DNA of 11,420 nucleotides, taken from contig JBARRO010000002.1 in NCBI GenBank assembly GCA_049644265.1, positions 1-11,420 on the forward strand, written 5' to 3'. The stretch comes from JBARRO01 sp049644265 (lineage in GTDB: Bacteria; Bacteroidota; Ignavibacteria; UBA10030). Position numbers and translations under genes: made by a program. The first letter of the stretch is position 1. The number at the start of each line of letters is the position of its first letter. Of this stretch, positions 1-7,546 are shown piece by piece. The notes under the pieces were generated by a model. It was not told where the DNA came from. It saw only the letters and a program-made list of their open reading frames with translations, and searched no databases.

Positions 1-23
1 GGATGGGGGGGGGCGCGCGGCAG

Positions 24-41
24 GTCGTCCTTTAGGACGAC
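24..41. repeat. 8-bp palindromic hairpin near the window edge
   Basis: GTCGTCCT (24-31) and AGGACGAC (34-41) form a perfect 8-bp stem with a 2-nt spacer. Together with the 86-120 hairpin it makes the 124 bp beyond the kinase a palindrome-rich, gene-free stretch. The outermost bases contain nine G in a row (5-13) and then alternating GC. Confidence 0.5.
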
Positions 42-85
42 TTTATAAGCCTCTGGACGGTCGAGGTGATGAAAAATCTATCGGT

Positions 86-120
86 GTAGCTCGGAAGTCT
101 ACCGACAACCTCCGAGCTAC
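86..120 (-). repeat. 10-bp palindromic hairpin just after the kinase stop
   Basis: GTAGCTCGGA (86-95) and TCCGAGCTAC (111-120) are a perfect 10-bp inverted repeat with a 15-nt loop, 4 nt past the TGA. A run of five T follows on the minus strand only after about 9 further bases, so it would be a poor intrinsic terminator. It may protect the 3' end or belong to a dispersed palindromic repeat. The loop also holds TCGGT, complementary to the adjoining ACCGA (81-85). Confidence 0.55.
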
Positions 121-124
121 GCAA

Positions 125-2788
125 TCACCGAAAATTGTCCAACAATACAATTCTGTTTTTTGTCTCGGATTTGAAATACGCAAGCGTCTTACCATCCGGA
201 GAAAGAGAGCAGCCAAACCTGTACAAAGATGATGTCGACTCAGTTTCGCTGATCTTCTCAATTGATCCGTCCCGGAGGAGTAGCTTGACAAGTGTTCGAG
301 TTCTTTTCGTGGGATTCCAGATTGCGCCGAGCATTGATCTCCCGTCCGGCAGTTGAGCAATATTTATAAAATATCTCGGAGTCTTGACCCGTTGCTTTGG
401 TTTGCCGTCCTCAATTGACAGAAATGACAGGCTTACCGAGTCTTGAATAATCACGCTTTTTGAGTCTGAGGAAAACATCGCCGGCGCCCACGGAGAGATC
501 AGTTCTCTTATCGGTTGGCCGGGGGTGGTCATCCGTGCCAAGACCCCCCTTGTGACGATGCTGTCTCCGTCGCGCCTATAGAGAATGTAGTTGCCATCCC
601 TTGAAGCGTCGAAGAGCTGGCCGTCGAAAATTTTTCGCGAGACATTTGCTGCAAGGTCATTTGCAAAAAAGCTGCTGTGGAAGACAATGGAATCCGGATT
701 CTTCCTTACCGTATCGCTTCGTATGGCCTGGAACATAATTGATCTTCCGTCTTGCGACCATCGTGATGGAGGCCAGCCGACCAGGTTGTAATTATCGACG
801 GTTGGCATGAACCGTACAGGATCACCACCGTCCTTTCCGCACGTTACATAATAGTTCTGCTTGCTTTCGAACATATCGGCTCGCCAAAAGACGATCTTTG
901 TTCCATCCCCGTTAAACACGGGATAGAGGGCTTGGACATCTTCAAAGGTCAATTGACGATTCTCTTTCGTTGAAAGATCCAAGGACCAGATATTGGAGGT
1001 CTCGGATTCATTCACATAGACGATACGCTTCGAGTCCTTCGAGACGCGAGGAACCCGGTCAGCTCCCGCGCCGAGGGTCAGCTGCGTTGCCGTTCCTCCC
1101 CGGTCTGCAATGACCCACAGGTCAACGTCCCCTCCTCTGGTAGAGTTGAAGACGATTTCTCCCGTGGACGCCCAGCAAAAATCATCGATGATCTTCTTGT
1201 CATGGGTAATCTGATGTTCTGTACTGTCATCGAGTCCGCGTACAAAAATTTCCGTATAGCGTTCCTTCGTCGGCGTCCTGAAACTTCTCAAGAATGCCAG
1301 TTTCCGGGAGTCAGGAGACCAACTCACGTTATAGAAGAACATCAATTCAAAGGAGATGAGACGTGTCTCGTTTGTTCCATCAGAACTTGCCGTCCAAAGC
1401 TCATAGCCTTTGTTCACACGAAAGAAGGCGATGCGTTTTCCATCCGGCGACCACACGGGAAGGGTTGCATTGCTGATCAGGCGATGGGAGGTTCCCCCGA
1501 GCATGGAGACCACATACAAGTCCTGATGATACGGACTGAAATCGATCCGTTCATAAACGATTTGGCTTGCGTCGGGCGAAAAACACGGTACTTGCTTCAC
1601 ATTGTATATGGTGTCCTCGGTAATCTTTTTAGGTTCGCCGCCGGAGGCATGGACCATGTAGAGATTCGAGATCTGTCTTGCGTCGTCTGCGACAAACACG
1701 ATCCAGTTACCATCTGAGGAGATATTTGGCATGTTTGCATTTGAACTGGGAATCTTCAGAAGGCGTGTCACCATCGGTCCCGAGGGTTCACTCCCTCCGC
1801 GCAGCAGAAGAAATGCGGCTCCAGCGGCTCCAATGACGATGACGGAGGCTATCACCAGGAAAAGTGCCTTCCTGCTCAAGCGGCGAGCCGGAAGCATCTC
1901 CTCCCTCAAAGGCACTGAGACTCTTGTCGTCTCTCTCTTGAGCCTTCTCAGGTCAATCAGCAGATCATTGACCGTTTGATAGCGATCGGCGGGATCCTTT
2001 TCCAGTGTGCGACCCAGAATGTGCGTGAGTTCCGACGAGATTCCGGGAACATACGTCTGGATGGGAATCGGTTCCTCGTTGACAATCGAATACATCATTG
2101 CCGCTTCATGCTCTCCGCGAAACGGGAGGTGCGTTGTCAGCATTTCGTAGAGCACGACCCCCACTGAAAAGATGTCCGAACGCGCGTCGGCTTCCCCTCC
2201 CTGAATTTGTTCCGGTGCCATGTAGCCAAGGGTGCCAACAGTGCTGGTCGCTCGAGTCAGCTTCAGCGACCCTTTCAACTTGGCCAGGCCAAAATCCATT
2301 ACCTTAATCTGATTCTTGGCATTCACCATGATATTGTCGCCCTTGATGTCGCGATGCACAATCCCCTTATTGTGTGCTTCCAGCAGAGCTTCTGCAATCT
2401 GAACTGCATAGGCGATCGCATCCTTGATGCCAATCGGTCCGTGCAGCAGTTTTTCCCGCAAGGTCGTCCCGTCGACATACTCCATAACGATGAACTGTTG
2501 CTTGCCTTCTTGCGCATTTGCCGCCACGCCTCTTGCGGAGTCGGCCGGTAGATCGTATTCCTCAATGGCGTGAATCGTGCACACGTTCGCATGGTTCAAC
2601 GACGAAGCTGCCCTTGCTTCCTGGAGAAACCGCAGTTTTTCCTCTTCATTCGTCGTGAGGTGCTGCGGAAGAAACTTCAGGGCAACAAATCGGTCTAGTT
2701 TTGCATCGTGGGCCTTGTAGACCACTCCCATCCCACCTTCACCAAGTTTTTCAAGAATCTTGTAGTGAGAGATGCTTTGTCCGATCAT
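125..2788 (-). CDS. Membrane Ser/Thr protein kinase with C-terminal PD40/TolB-like propeller
   Basis: The 887-aa protein has a cytoplasmic Hanks-type kinase domain (about 9-285). It shows the glycine loop GEGGMGVV (16-23), K38 in VALKF, HRDIKGDN with catalytic D147, DFG at 165-167 and APE at 191-193, so it should be active. A juxtamembrane stretch leads to one membrane helix (about 308-329). The outer region (about 335-887) contains roughly a dozen SPDG-type blades such as WSPDGKRIAFFR, WSPDSRKLAFLR and LSPDGKTLAYFK, typical of PD40/TolB-like propellers that may sense a ligand. A Shine-Dalgarno is weak (GGGAAATCC). The ATG giving MIGQSISHYKILEKLGEGG is preferred over a TTG five codons earlier because homologues begin this way. 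An insertion of about 17 residues sits in the N-lobe near 79-97. Ligand and substrates are unknown. Confidence 0.93.
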   Translation of the reverse strand: MIGQSISHYKILEKLGEGGMGVVYKAHDAKLDRFVALKFLPQHLTTNEEEKLRFLQEARAASSLNHANVCTIHAIEEYDLPADSARGVAANAQEGKQQFIVMEYVDGTTLREKLLHGPIGIKDAIAYAVQIAEALLEAHNKGIVHRDIKGDNIMVNAKNQIKVMDFGLAKLKGSLKLTRATSTVGTLGYMAPEQIQGGEADARSDIFSVGVVLYEMLTTHLPFRGEHEAAMMYSIVNEEPIPIQTYVPGISSELTHILGRTLEKDPADRYQTVNDLLIDLRRLKRETTRVSVPLREEMLPARRLSRKALFLVIASVIVIGAAGAAFLLLRGGSEPSGPMVTRLLKIPSSNANMPNISSDGNWIVFVADDARQISNLYMVHASGGEPKKITEDTIYNVKQVPCFSPDASQIVYERIDFSPYHQDLYVVSMLGGTSHRLISNATLPVWSPDGKRIAFFRVNKGYELWTASSDGTNETRLISFELMFFYNVSWSPDSRKLAFLRSFRTPTKERYTEIFVRGLDDSTEHQITHDKKIIDDFCWASTGEIVFNSTRGGDVDLWVIADRGGTATQLTLGAGADRVPRVSKDSKRIVYVNESETSNIWSLDLSTKENRQLTFEDVQALYPVFNGDGTKIVFWRADMFESKQNYYVTCGKDGGDPVRFMPTVDNYNLVGWPPSRWSQDGRSIMFQAIRSDTVRKNPDSIVFHSSFFANDLAANVSRKIFDGQLFDASRDGNYILYRRDGDSIVTRGVLARMTTPGQPIRELISPWAPAMFSSDSKSVIIQDSVSLSFLSIEDGKPKQRVKTPRYFINIAQLPDGRSMLGAIWNPTKRTRTLVKLLLRDGSIEKISETESTSSLYRFGCSLSPDGKTLAYFKSETKNRIVLLDNFR

Positions 2789-3001
2789 GGTTGGATTTCC
2801 CAAAAATTGTCAGAGGTTTTCAGATCAAACCATTCCATTCTGGTTCTTCATGAAGGAGAACAATATCAGACGGATGGTTCTGCAGGGGAAGATTGAATAC
2901 AACCGCAAGCTCAGCAAAATGCAGCCGAGAGTTGCTGCACATTGGTGTCGCGGACCGGGGAAAGAATGGGGACATAGCTTCACGACTGAAGGAAGGAAAG
3001 A

Positions 3002-3032
3002 ACTTTGGAAAATCCGAGAAATCCTCCAAAGT
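3002..3032 (-). promoter_or_regulatory. Hairpin at the 5' end of the kinase transcript
   Basis: ACTTTGGA and TCCAAAGT form a perfect 8-bp inverted repeat around a 15-nt loop, starting only a few nucleotides after the predicted start of transcription. It could be a 5' stabilising stem, a protein operator, or chance. There is no T-run, so it is not a normal terminator. Confidence 0.4.
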
Positions 3033-3041
3033 CTGTGCGGA

Positions 3042-3070
3042 AGTATACTAAAGAACGAATGAATTGTCAA
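3042..3070 (-). promoter_or_regulatory. Sigma-70-type promoter for the kinase gene
   Basis: Minus-strand TTGACA (3070-3065) and TATACT (3047-3042) are separated by exactly 17 nt. Transcription should begin near 3035. It lies between batE and the kinase gene and points towards the kinase, which suggests the kinase can be expressed apart from the Bat operon. The E. coli-like consensus differs from the TAnnTTTG type of Bacteroidia. Confidence 0.7.
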
Positions 3071-3136
3071 TGCAAGGTGCGGCCTGCATACTCCCATGAG
3101 ATCGGGTACTCAAGACACCATCTGCGCTTGTTCCAG

Positions 3137-3901
3137 CTAGATTCTTTCACATTGGTTTGTCTTCACCCAACCGACCTTTCCGTCAGCGAGCGTGATCTTC
3201 ACCCAATCCCCCACCGCATCGCTCAGGTGGACCTTCAGACCTTCGTGGATCACAAAGGCATCGACGCTCTGTTCGTCGGGAGAGGATTTGGCGGTCACGA
3301 CGGATGCGTTGACGATTGCCGCATCGTGGGCATTCAGCTGCGAGTTCTGGAGCACCAGCAAGGTTCCGAAACACATCACGAGAATTGCGCTGAAGAGTAT
3401 GACAATCCTGGCGGCTTTCAGAAAACCCGGCTTCGCGATGAGGTACATGAGCGACAACGCGACAAAGAACGCCGCCCAGGACGCCGCAAAGAAGTTGGCG
3501 GTGGTAGCGGCAGAAAAAAATGAGGACGCGGACCGGAGCCATTGAAGGAGAAACAGCTCGGGCACCGGATCGATGCGGTCCATCGTTCGAAGATTGACCA
3601 GGTGCAGGTTATAGGCAATGTCGGGGTCGTTGGGCCGCAATCGGACGGCGCGTTCAAACGACAGGATTGCGCTCGAGAGCTTTCCCATCCGATAGTAGGT
3701 GTTTCCAAGGTTGAAGTAAATTTCCGGACTTACGAGCCCTTGCTGAAGAATGCTTTCGTACTCCTTCGCCGCTTCGGCAAATTGACCCGACCGATAGGCG
3801 TCATTTCCCCGGCGGAAAGCATCTTCCGGTGTTTGTGCCGCAACGGTCGGGCCGGCAACCATTACCAGACCAGCAGCAACTATGGACATGACTGTCCTCA
3901 T
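3137..3901 (-). CDS. batE: BatE, TPR and SH3-like membrane protein
   Basis: The 254-aa product has a signal peptide (MRTVMSIVAAGLVMVAGPTVAAQT) and TPRs at about 25-100 (AFRRGNDAYRSGQFAEAAKEY, YFNLGNTYYRMGKL, LRPNDPDIAYNL). Two membrane helices follow at about 136-156 and 164-185, then a bacterial SH3-like domain at about 196-250 (VHLSDAVGDWVKITLADGKVGWV). This is the standard BatE layout. The start is the ATG at 3901-3899, which shares ATGA with the batD stop, a classic coupled junction. The frame is open 42 codons further upstream, but that stretch is batD sequence read in another frame and lacks a signal peptide. As the last Bat gene it is followed by no convincing terminator. Confidence 0.93.
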   Translation of the reverse strand: MRTVMSIVAAGLVMVAGPTVAAQTPEDAFRRGNDAYRSGQFAEAAKEYESILQQGLVSPEIYFNLGNTYYRMGKLSSAILSFERAVRLRPNDPDIAYNLHLVNLRTMDRIDPVPELFLLQWLRSASSFFSAATTANFFAASWAAFFVALSLMYLIAKPGFLKAARIVILFSAILVMCFGTLLVLQNSQLNAHDAAIVNASVVTAKSSPDEQSVDAFVIHEGLKVHLSDAVGDWVKITLADGKVGWVKTNQCERI

Positions 3902-5742
3902 CGAGGTCCGTCCATTGTTCGCTCGATTGAGCTGATTGCATTTGCCGCAGCATCGAGCAGATCTTTCCGGGCAGCCCGCGAATCTGCGGACGGTGCAAAC
4001 CGTGCAAACTCTGCCCGGTCGATGCACGCTTTCAGGTTTTGCAGAGCATCCTCGGGTACACCCCGCTCGCGAAGCTGCGGAAGGGCTTCGTCCAGCGACA
4101 GAGTGGCCTTTGGAATTCGCAGCTTGTGCTCAAGATATCCGCGAAGGGCCCGGGCGATTTCTGCGTGGTAGCTTTCCGTATTCCCCTTCGCAAGCAGCGC
4201 CCTCGCCACCTTGAGTCGTTTTGAAGCTTCACGACCTGCGGTTTCGAACAGCAGCCGGGGCATGTCTCCATAAATCTTTTCCATCCGTTTTCGGTAGACA
4301 AACGCCCCCACGAACATCAGAGGCGGGACGACAAGGCCGACCGGAAGCCACGGCGAAGAAAACGGCGTTTCGTCCATCGATCGAACGCTGCCGGGCGAGA
4401 GTTTCAGAAAACGAATATCTTCCCCCAGCATTTTGATGTCCTCTTTCGAAGCAATGTTCACGTTGCCCAGCGCAAACTCTTTTCCCGGGAGGATGGTGAA
4501 GTCGAATCTTGGAGAAGATGCTGTAACGAACTGTTTTTTCTCCAGGTCAAAATAGGTGAACGGAATCGATTCCACGACGCGTTTCCCTTCATTCCGCGGA
4601 ATCAGCAAATACTCCGCTGTTTTCTTTCCCCGGATTACTCCGGCATCTCTCGTGATTTCCTCGGATATTTTCGGATCGTACGCTTCAAGGTCCGCCGGCA
4701 GATTCGGCTTGGGAATCGAGAGAAGCTTGACGTTTCCGGAGCCGGCTACGGTCAGGCGAAGCGTAATCGGATCTCCCGCCCTGACTTCCTTCTTGTCGAC
4801 CGTCGCAGAAAACGTGAATTTGCCGATGGCCCCGGTGAAACTCGCAGGCGCACCCGAGGGAAGAGGATCAACCGTGATGGTGAGAGGGTTGGACTTGAAA
4901 TCGTAGTTCGCCGTCTGCATCTGCTGGAAGAACGGGTCGTTGAAGAATGTATCGAACGGATCGTTGCTCCGACGGCGCGATTGAACCTGGACGGCGCATC
5001 GAACTTCGATGGGGGCAATTTTCAAGCTGCCCGACTGCGTCGCAAACAAGGCCGTGCGCTTGATGGTCGCGACCCTGTATTGCTTGTTATTCACCGTTTC
5101 GTTGGCAAGTGACGGCTGGCGGGGAAGCTCAAAGTCCTCGCTCCAGAATCCTTCAAACGTGGGAGCTTTCGCAAGGTCATACCCCGAAACTGACACGCGC
5201 GTGTAGAGTTTGTATGTGACAGTAAGTTGCTCTCCCTGACGCACACGCTGCTTGTCCACAACGGCCTTGATAAACAGATTGTCGCCCATGCTTGCAGCGT
5301 CCGGCTGGCCCGACGCCTGCGCCTGCTGTTGGGGCTTTCCCTGCACGATTTCCATGGCGATGGGCTGCGTCTTGAGCGTACGACCTTTGTAGTCGATGCT
5401 TGCAGCTCCGATGGTATACTTCCCGGTCTGGCGGGCGTAAAGAACATAGGAATAGTTGATCGTAGCCGACGTCTGGCCGTTGATCCATTGGAAGTTCGAA
5501 GACTGATTCGGCCCCGAAATGACGACAAAGTTTCCGAATTCCGGCGAACGCAGGTTGCTCGCGCCGTTCACGTCGTTTCCCGATAGCGTCAGGGAAAGCT
5601 CGAACTGCTCCCCTGCCCCGACTTTGGTGCTCGAGACCGATGCGGTAAAGGTTGCATCCTGAGCCGCAGCGATGTTCCATGCCACTCCGAGCTCGGATGC
5701 AACGAACAGGGTGAACACTATGGTTTTTGCTGTATGCTTCAT
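3898..5742 (-). CDS. batD: BatD, oxygen-tolerance family membrane protein
   Basis: The 614-aa protein is the usual BatD size. It has a signal peptide (1-28, cleavage near AAAQ-D) and repeated extracytoplasmic beta-sandwich domains, with the recurring theme VGAGEQFELSLTLSG (41-55), RVRQGEQLTVTYKLY (166-180) and EVRAGDPITLRLTVAGSGN (319-337). The typical segment RRRSNDPFDTFFNDPFF spans 256-272. A membrane helix lies at about 464-483. The cytoplasmic helical tail (about 495-605) includes SYHAEIARALRGYLEHKL. BatD is thought to be a large envelope-exposed part of the Bat complex; its biochemical role is unknown. Its TGA stop overlaps the batE start as ATGA. The ATG is clear from the signal peptide, though it is 38 nt from the nearest good Shine-Dalgarno. 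Confidence 0.95.
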   Translation of the reverse strand: MKHTAKTIVFTLFVASELGVAWNIAAAQDATFTASVSSTKVGAGEQFELSLTLSGNDVNGASNLRSPEFGNFVVISGPNQSSNFQWINGQTSATINYSYVLYARQTGKYTIGAASIDYKGRTLKTQPIAMEIVQGKPQQQAQASGQPDAASMGDNLFIKAVVDKQRVRQGEQLTVTYKLYTRVSVSGYDLAKAPTFEGFWSEDFELPRQPSLANETVNNKQYRVATIKRTALFATQSGSLKIAPIEVRCAVQVQSRRRSNDPFDTFFNDPFFQQMQTANYDFKSNPLTITVDPLPSGAPASFTGAIGKFTFSATVDKKEVRAGDPITLRLTVAGSGNVKLLSIPKPNLPADLEAYDPKISEEITRDAGVIRGKKTAEYLLIPRNEGKRVVESIPFTYFDLEKKQFVTASSPRFDFTILPGKEFALGNVNIASKEDIKMLGEDIRFLKLSPGSVRSMDETPFSSPWLPVGLVVPPLMFVGAFVYRKRMEKIYGDMPRLLFETAGREASKRLKVARALLAKGNTESYHAEIARALRGYLEHKLRIPKATLSLDEALPQLRERGVPEDALQNLKACIDRAEFARFAPSADSRAARKDLLDAAANAISSIERTMDGPR

Positions 5743-5779
5743 TGTCTGCTTACTGCCGCCTGCTGACTGCCAACTGTCT
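5743..5779. repeat. CTGCC-type insert with 5-bp direct repeats splitting the batD ribosome-binding site
   Basis: Plus-strand TGTCT occurs at 5743-5747 and again at 5775-5779. Between them are 27 bp of CTGCTGACTGCC-like sequence (5748-5774), kin to the arms at 7547-7577 and 7946-7976. On the minus strand, AGGAGG (5786-5781) is now 38 nt from the batD ATG. Removing the insert and one direct repeat would give TAGGAGGAAGACAATG, an ideal 6-nt spacing. Confidence 0.55.
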
Positions 5780-5780
5780 T

Positions 5781-5786
5781 CCTCCT
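5781..5786 (-). promoter_or_regulatory. Displaced AGGAGG upstream of batD
   Basis: The AGGAGG overlaps the TAG stop of the upstream gene (TAGGAGG). It lies 38 nt before the batD start codon, too far for ordinary initiation unless the repeat between folds away. No other strong Shine-Dalgarno is seen before batD. Confidence 0.55.
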
Positions 5787-7542
5787 ACCAATCCTTCTCC
5801 ACCCGTATCTTCACCGCTTCACGCTTCTGCAATTTCTTCTGAACTTCCTTCTCATTATTCCTCAGGGCTTCCAGAATCCGCTCTGCTTCCTGCTTCGGCA
5901 TCTGGTTCTTTCTCTGTGCCTGTTCCTGCTTCGTCTGATCCGATTTTGCCTGCTGGTTTTGCTGTTGCTGCTGCTGTTGTTGCTGATCCTGTTTCTGCTG
6001 TTGTTGATTCTGCTGGTCTTTCTGGTCCTTCTGGTCTTTCTTCTGATCTTTGTTTTGCTGCTGCTTATTCTGTTGTTGCTGCTTCAACTTTTCTCTCGCC
6101 ATTTGAAGATTATAGCGGGCATCTTCATCGTCCGGATTCAGTCTGAGTGCACGCTTGTACGCCTCAATACTTTCCGGATACTTGTTTGATCGGTAGAGGG
6201 AATTTCCCAGGTTGTAGTACGAGTCCGCACGGTCCACGGGCGCTTTTGCCACGGCGGCGGAGTTGGCAAACTCCCGCATCGATTCTTCGAAGCGTTGCTG
6301 CTTGTATTGAGCGTTCCCCAGGTTGAATTGCCCTTCGCGCGATTTTGGGTCTTTTTCCAACGCCTTCTTGTATGAAACTTCGGCATCTTCATACCGCCCT
6401 TTTTCGTAGACGCGGTTTCCTTCGCTGATGTGCGAGCGGACGGTCTGAGCGCTTGCAGGTATTTGCGCCAACGCAGTAAGCAGAAGAATTGCGGCAACTG
6501 CGGGGGTGCCCAGAAAGAGTTTCCTGAGTCCAGCAATCAGTCTTCCACGCCGTTCGGAGAGCGTGGTTTCAAGAACGAGGAACAGGATCGCTATGGCGAG
6601 CGGGTACTGGTAGCGCGACTCATACCCGGTGACTTGTTTTGCACCAAACTCGGTTTTTTCCAGTGATCCCAGCTCCCGGAACACCTCGTCAATTTCATTG
6701 CCTCCGCTGGTAGCCCGCCGGTACGTGCCCTGAGCCCCCACCGCGATTTGCTGCAGCATTGTTTCGTCAAGCTTTGTCAGCACGATACTCCCCGCGCGGT
6801 CGCGCTTGTAATCAACCCTGGCTCCGCTCTCGTTGTAGATCGGAATTGGCGCTCCCTCGAGTGTTCCCATCCCGATCGTATACACCCGGACGCTGGCTTT
6901 TCTGGCTTCGTCGATTGCGCTCATCACATCTCCCTCGGTATTTTCCCCGTCACTCACCACAATGATTGCCTTTTGGGTCGGCAGGTCGGTCGAGAACGAC
7001 TTCAGCGCCACTTCGATAGCGCTCGCAATCGTGGTTCCCGGAGTCGGAACCGCGTCGACATCAACCGAAGAAATAAAGAGGTCCGCTGCCGCGTAATCCG
7101 CCGTCAGGGGAAACTGAACAAATGCATCTCCGGCAAACACAATGAGCCCAACCCGGTCCCCTGAAAGTTTCCTGAGAAGCGCAGAGACGTCTCTTTTTGC
7201 CTTCTCGAGCCGGCTCGGCTTTATGTCCTCCGCTTTCATGCTGAGGGACACATCAAGAGCGACAAACAGGTCGATCCCTTCACGCTTGATTTCTTCAAGC
7301 CGCGTTCCAACCTGGGGATTGGCGACGGCAAGAATGAGGAACGCGAGCGCTATGAGCAGCAGGAATTGTTTCGTCGCACGTTTTCCCCCGCTCGCATCCG
7401 GCGCAAGCTCTGGGACCAGAGCGTCGCTCATGAATCTCCTGAGCAAACTCTTGCGCCAGAGGTTGAGGAACAGAAATCCCACGGCCACCGCGGGGACGCT
7501 GAGGAGGAGCCAGAGGTATTCAGGATGGGCGAAGCGGAGCAT
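5785..7542 (-). CDS. batB: BatB-BatC fusion: VWA membrane protein with C-terminal TPRs
   Basis: The 585-aa product joins two proteins that are separate in many Bat operons. The BatB part has N-terminal helices (about 8-27 and 59-75), a VWA domain (about 89-295) with MIDAS residues D97, S99 and S101 (DVSLS), T170/T171 and D198 (VVSDGEN), and a helix at about 311-326. Next comes a hydrophobic stretch (346-362, then PASAQT) that looks like an old BatC signal peptide. TPRs follow at about 368-485 (FNLGNAQYKQQRF, YYNLGNSLYRSNKY), then a Q/K/D-rich linker (487-547) and the BatC-type ending KIRVEKDW. The TPR and tail should lie on the outer face of the membrane. The start MLRFAHPEYLWLLLSVP fits BatB, but the upstream sequence is repeat arm with no Shine-Dalgarno. 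The TAG stop forms part of TAGGAGG before batD. Confidence 0.93.
   Translation of the reverse strand: MLRFAHPEYLWLLLSVPAVAVGFLFLNLWRKSLLRRFMSDALVPELAPDASGGKRATKQFLLLIALAFLILAVANPQVGTRLEEIKREGIDLFVALDVSLSMKAEDIKPSRLEKAKRDVSALLRKLSGDRVGLIVFAGDAFVQFPLTADYAAADLFISSVDVDAVPTPGTTIASAIEVALKSFSTDLPTQKAIIVVSDGENTEGDVMSAIDEARKASVRVYTIGMGTLEGAPIPIYNESGARVDYKRDRAGSIVLTKLDETMLQQIAVGAQGTYRRATSGGNEIDEVFRELGSLEKTEFGAKQVTGYESRYQYPLAIAILFLVLETTLSERRGRLIAGLRKLFLGTPAVAAILLLTALAQIPASAQTVRSHISEGNRVYEKGRYEDAEVSYKKALEKDPKSREGQFNLGNAQYKQQRFEESMREFANSAAVAKAPVDRADSYYNLGNSLYRSNKYPESIEAYKRALRLNPDDEDARYNLQMAREKLKQQQQNKQQQNKDQKKDQKDQKDQQNQQQQKQDQQQQQQQQQNQQAKSDQTKQEQAQRKNQMPKQEAERILEALRNNEKEVQKKLQKREAVKIRVEKDW
5902..6084 (-). 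repeat. Low-complexity CAG/CAA/AAG tract encoding the Q/K-rich BatC linker
   Basis: The tract encodes residues 487-547 of the fusion protein, rich in Gln and Lys with tandem KDQ units around 499-510 and a run of eight or more Gln at about 519-528. The plus-strand shadow is an artefactual Leu-rich frame. The reading frame stays intact through the tract, but slippage here could shift it. Confidence 0.85.
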
Positions 7543-7546
7543 TGTT

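Larger units (their letters stand above)
2789..3136. other. Gap between batE and the kinase gene: promoter plus long leader
   Basis: This 348-bp stretch holds the kinase promoter (3070-3042) and a leader of about 245 nt. Besides the hairpin at 3002-3032, the leader has a small GCAGC/GCTGC stem near 2923-2939. I see no Rho-independent terminator for the Bat operon; the only hairpin-like spot after batE (TGCAGG pairing with CCTTGCA, about 3069-3086) is bulged and lacks a T-run. No recognisable protein is encoded. Confidence 0.6.

Noticed and set aside
81..120. Pseudoknot from the 86-120 hairpin, with TCGGT in the loop pairing with the adjacent ACCGA
   Set aside because: The second strand follows the 10-bp stem with no linker, so it could hardly cross the stem; at best an alternative pairing.
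1202..1717. 171-codon plus-strand open frame
   Set aside because: It is antisense to the PD40 blades of the kinase; the minus-strand frame has clear repeating motifs.
2820..2975. 51-codon minus-strand frame inside the kinase leader
   Set aside because: It has only a weak ribosome-binding site, no recognisable features and no support beyond an open frame; noted as a possible leader ORF but not called.
3069..3136. Intrinsic terminator after batE
   Set aside because: Only a short bulged hairpin without a T-run is present.
3902..4027. 42-codon N-terminal extension of batE
   Set aside because: It is Arg/Cys-rich shadow of batD. The internal ATG in ATGA begins a proper signal peptide.
3542..4171. 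209-codon plus-strand open frame
   Set aside because: It is the complement of the batE/batD junction and shows no recognisable protein features.
5902..6084. CTG/TTG-rich plus-strand tract as a microsatellite array or CRISPR-like repeat
   Set aside because: There is no regular repeat-spacer pattern. It is explained by Gln/Lys codons of the BatC linker, expected for this protein.
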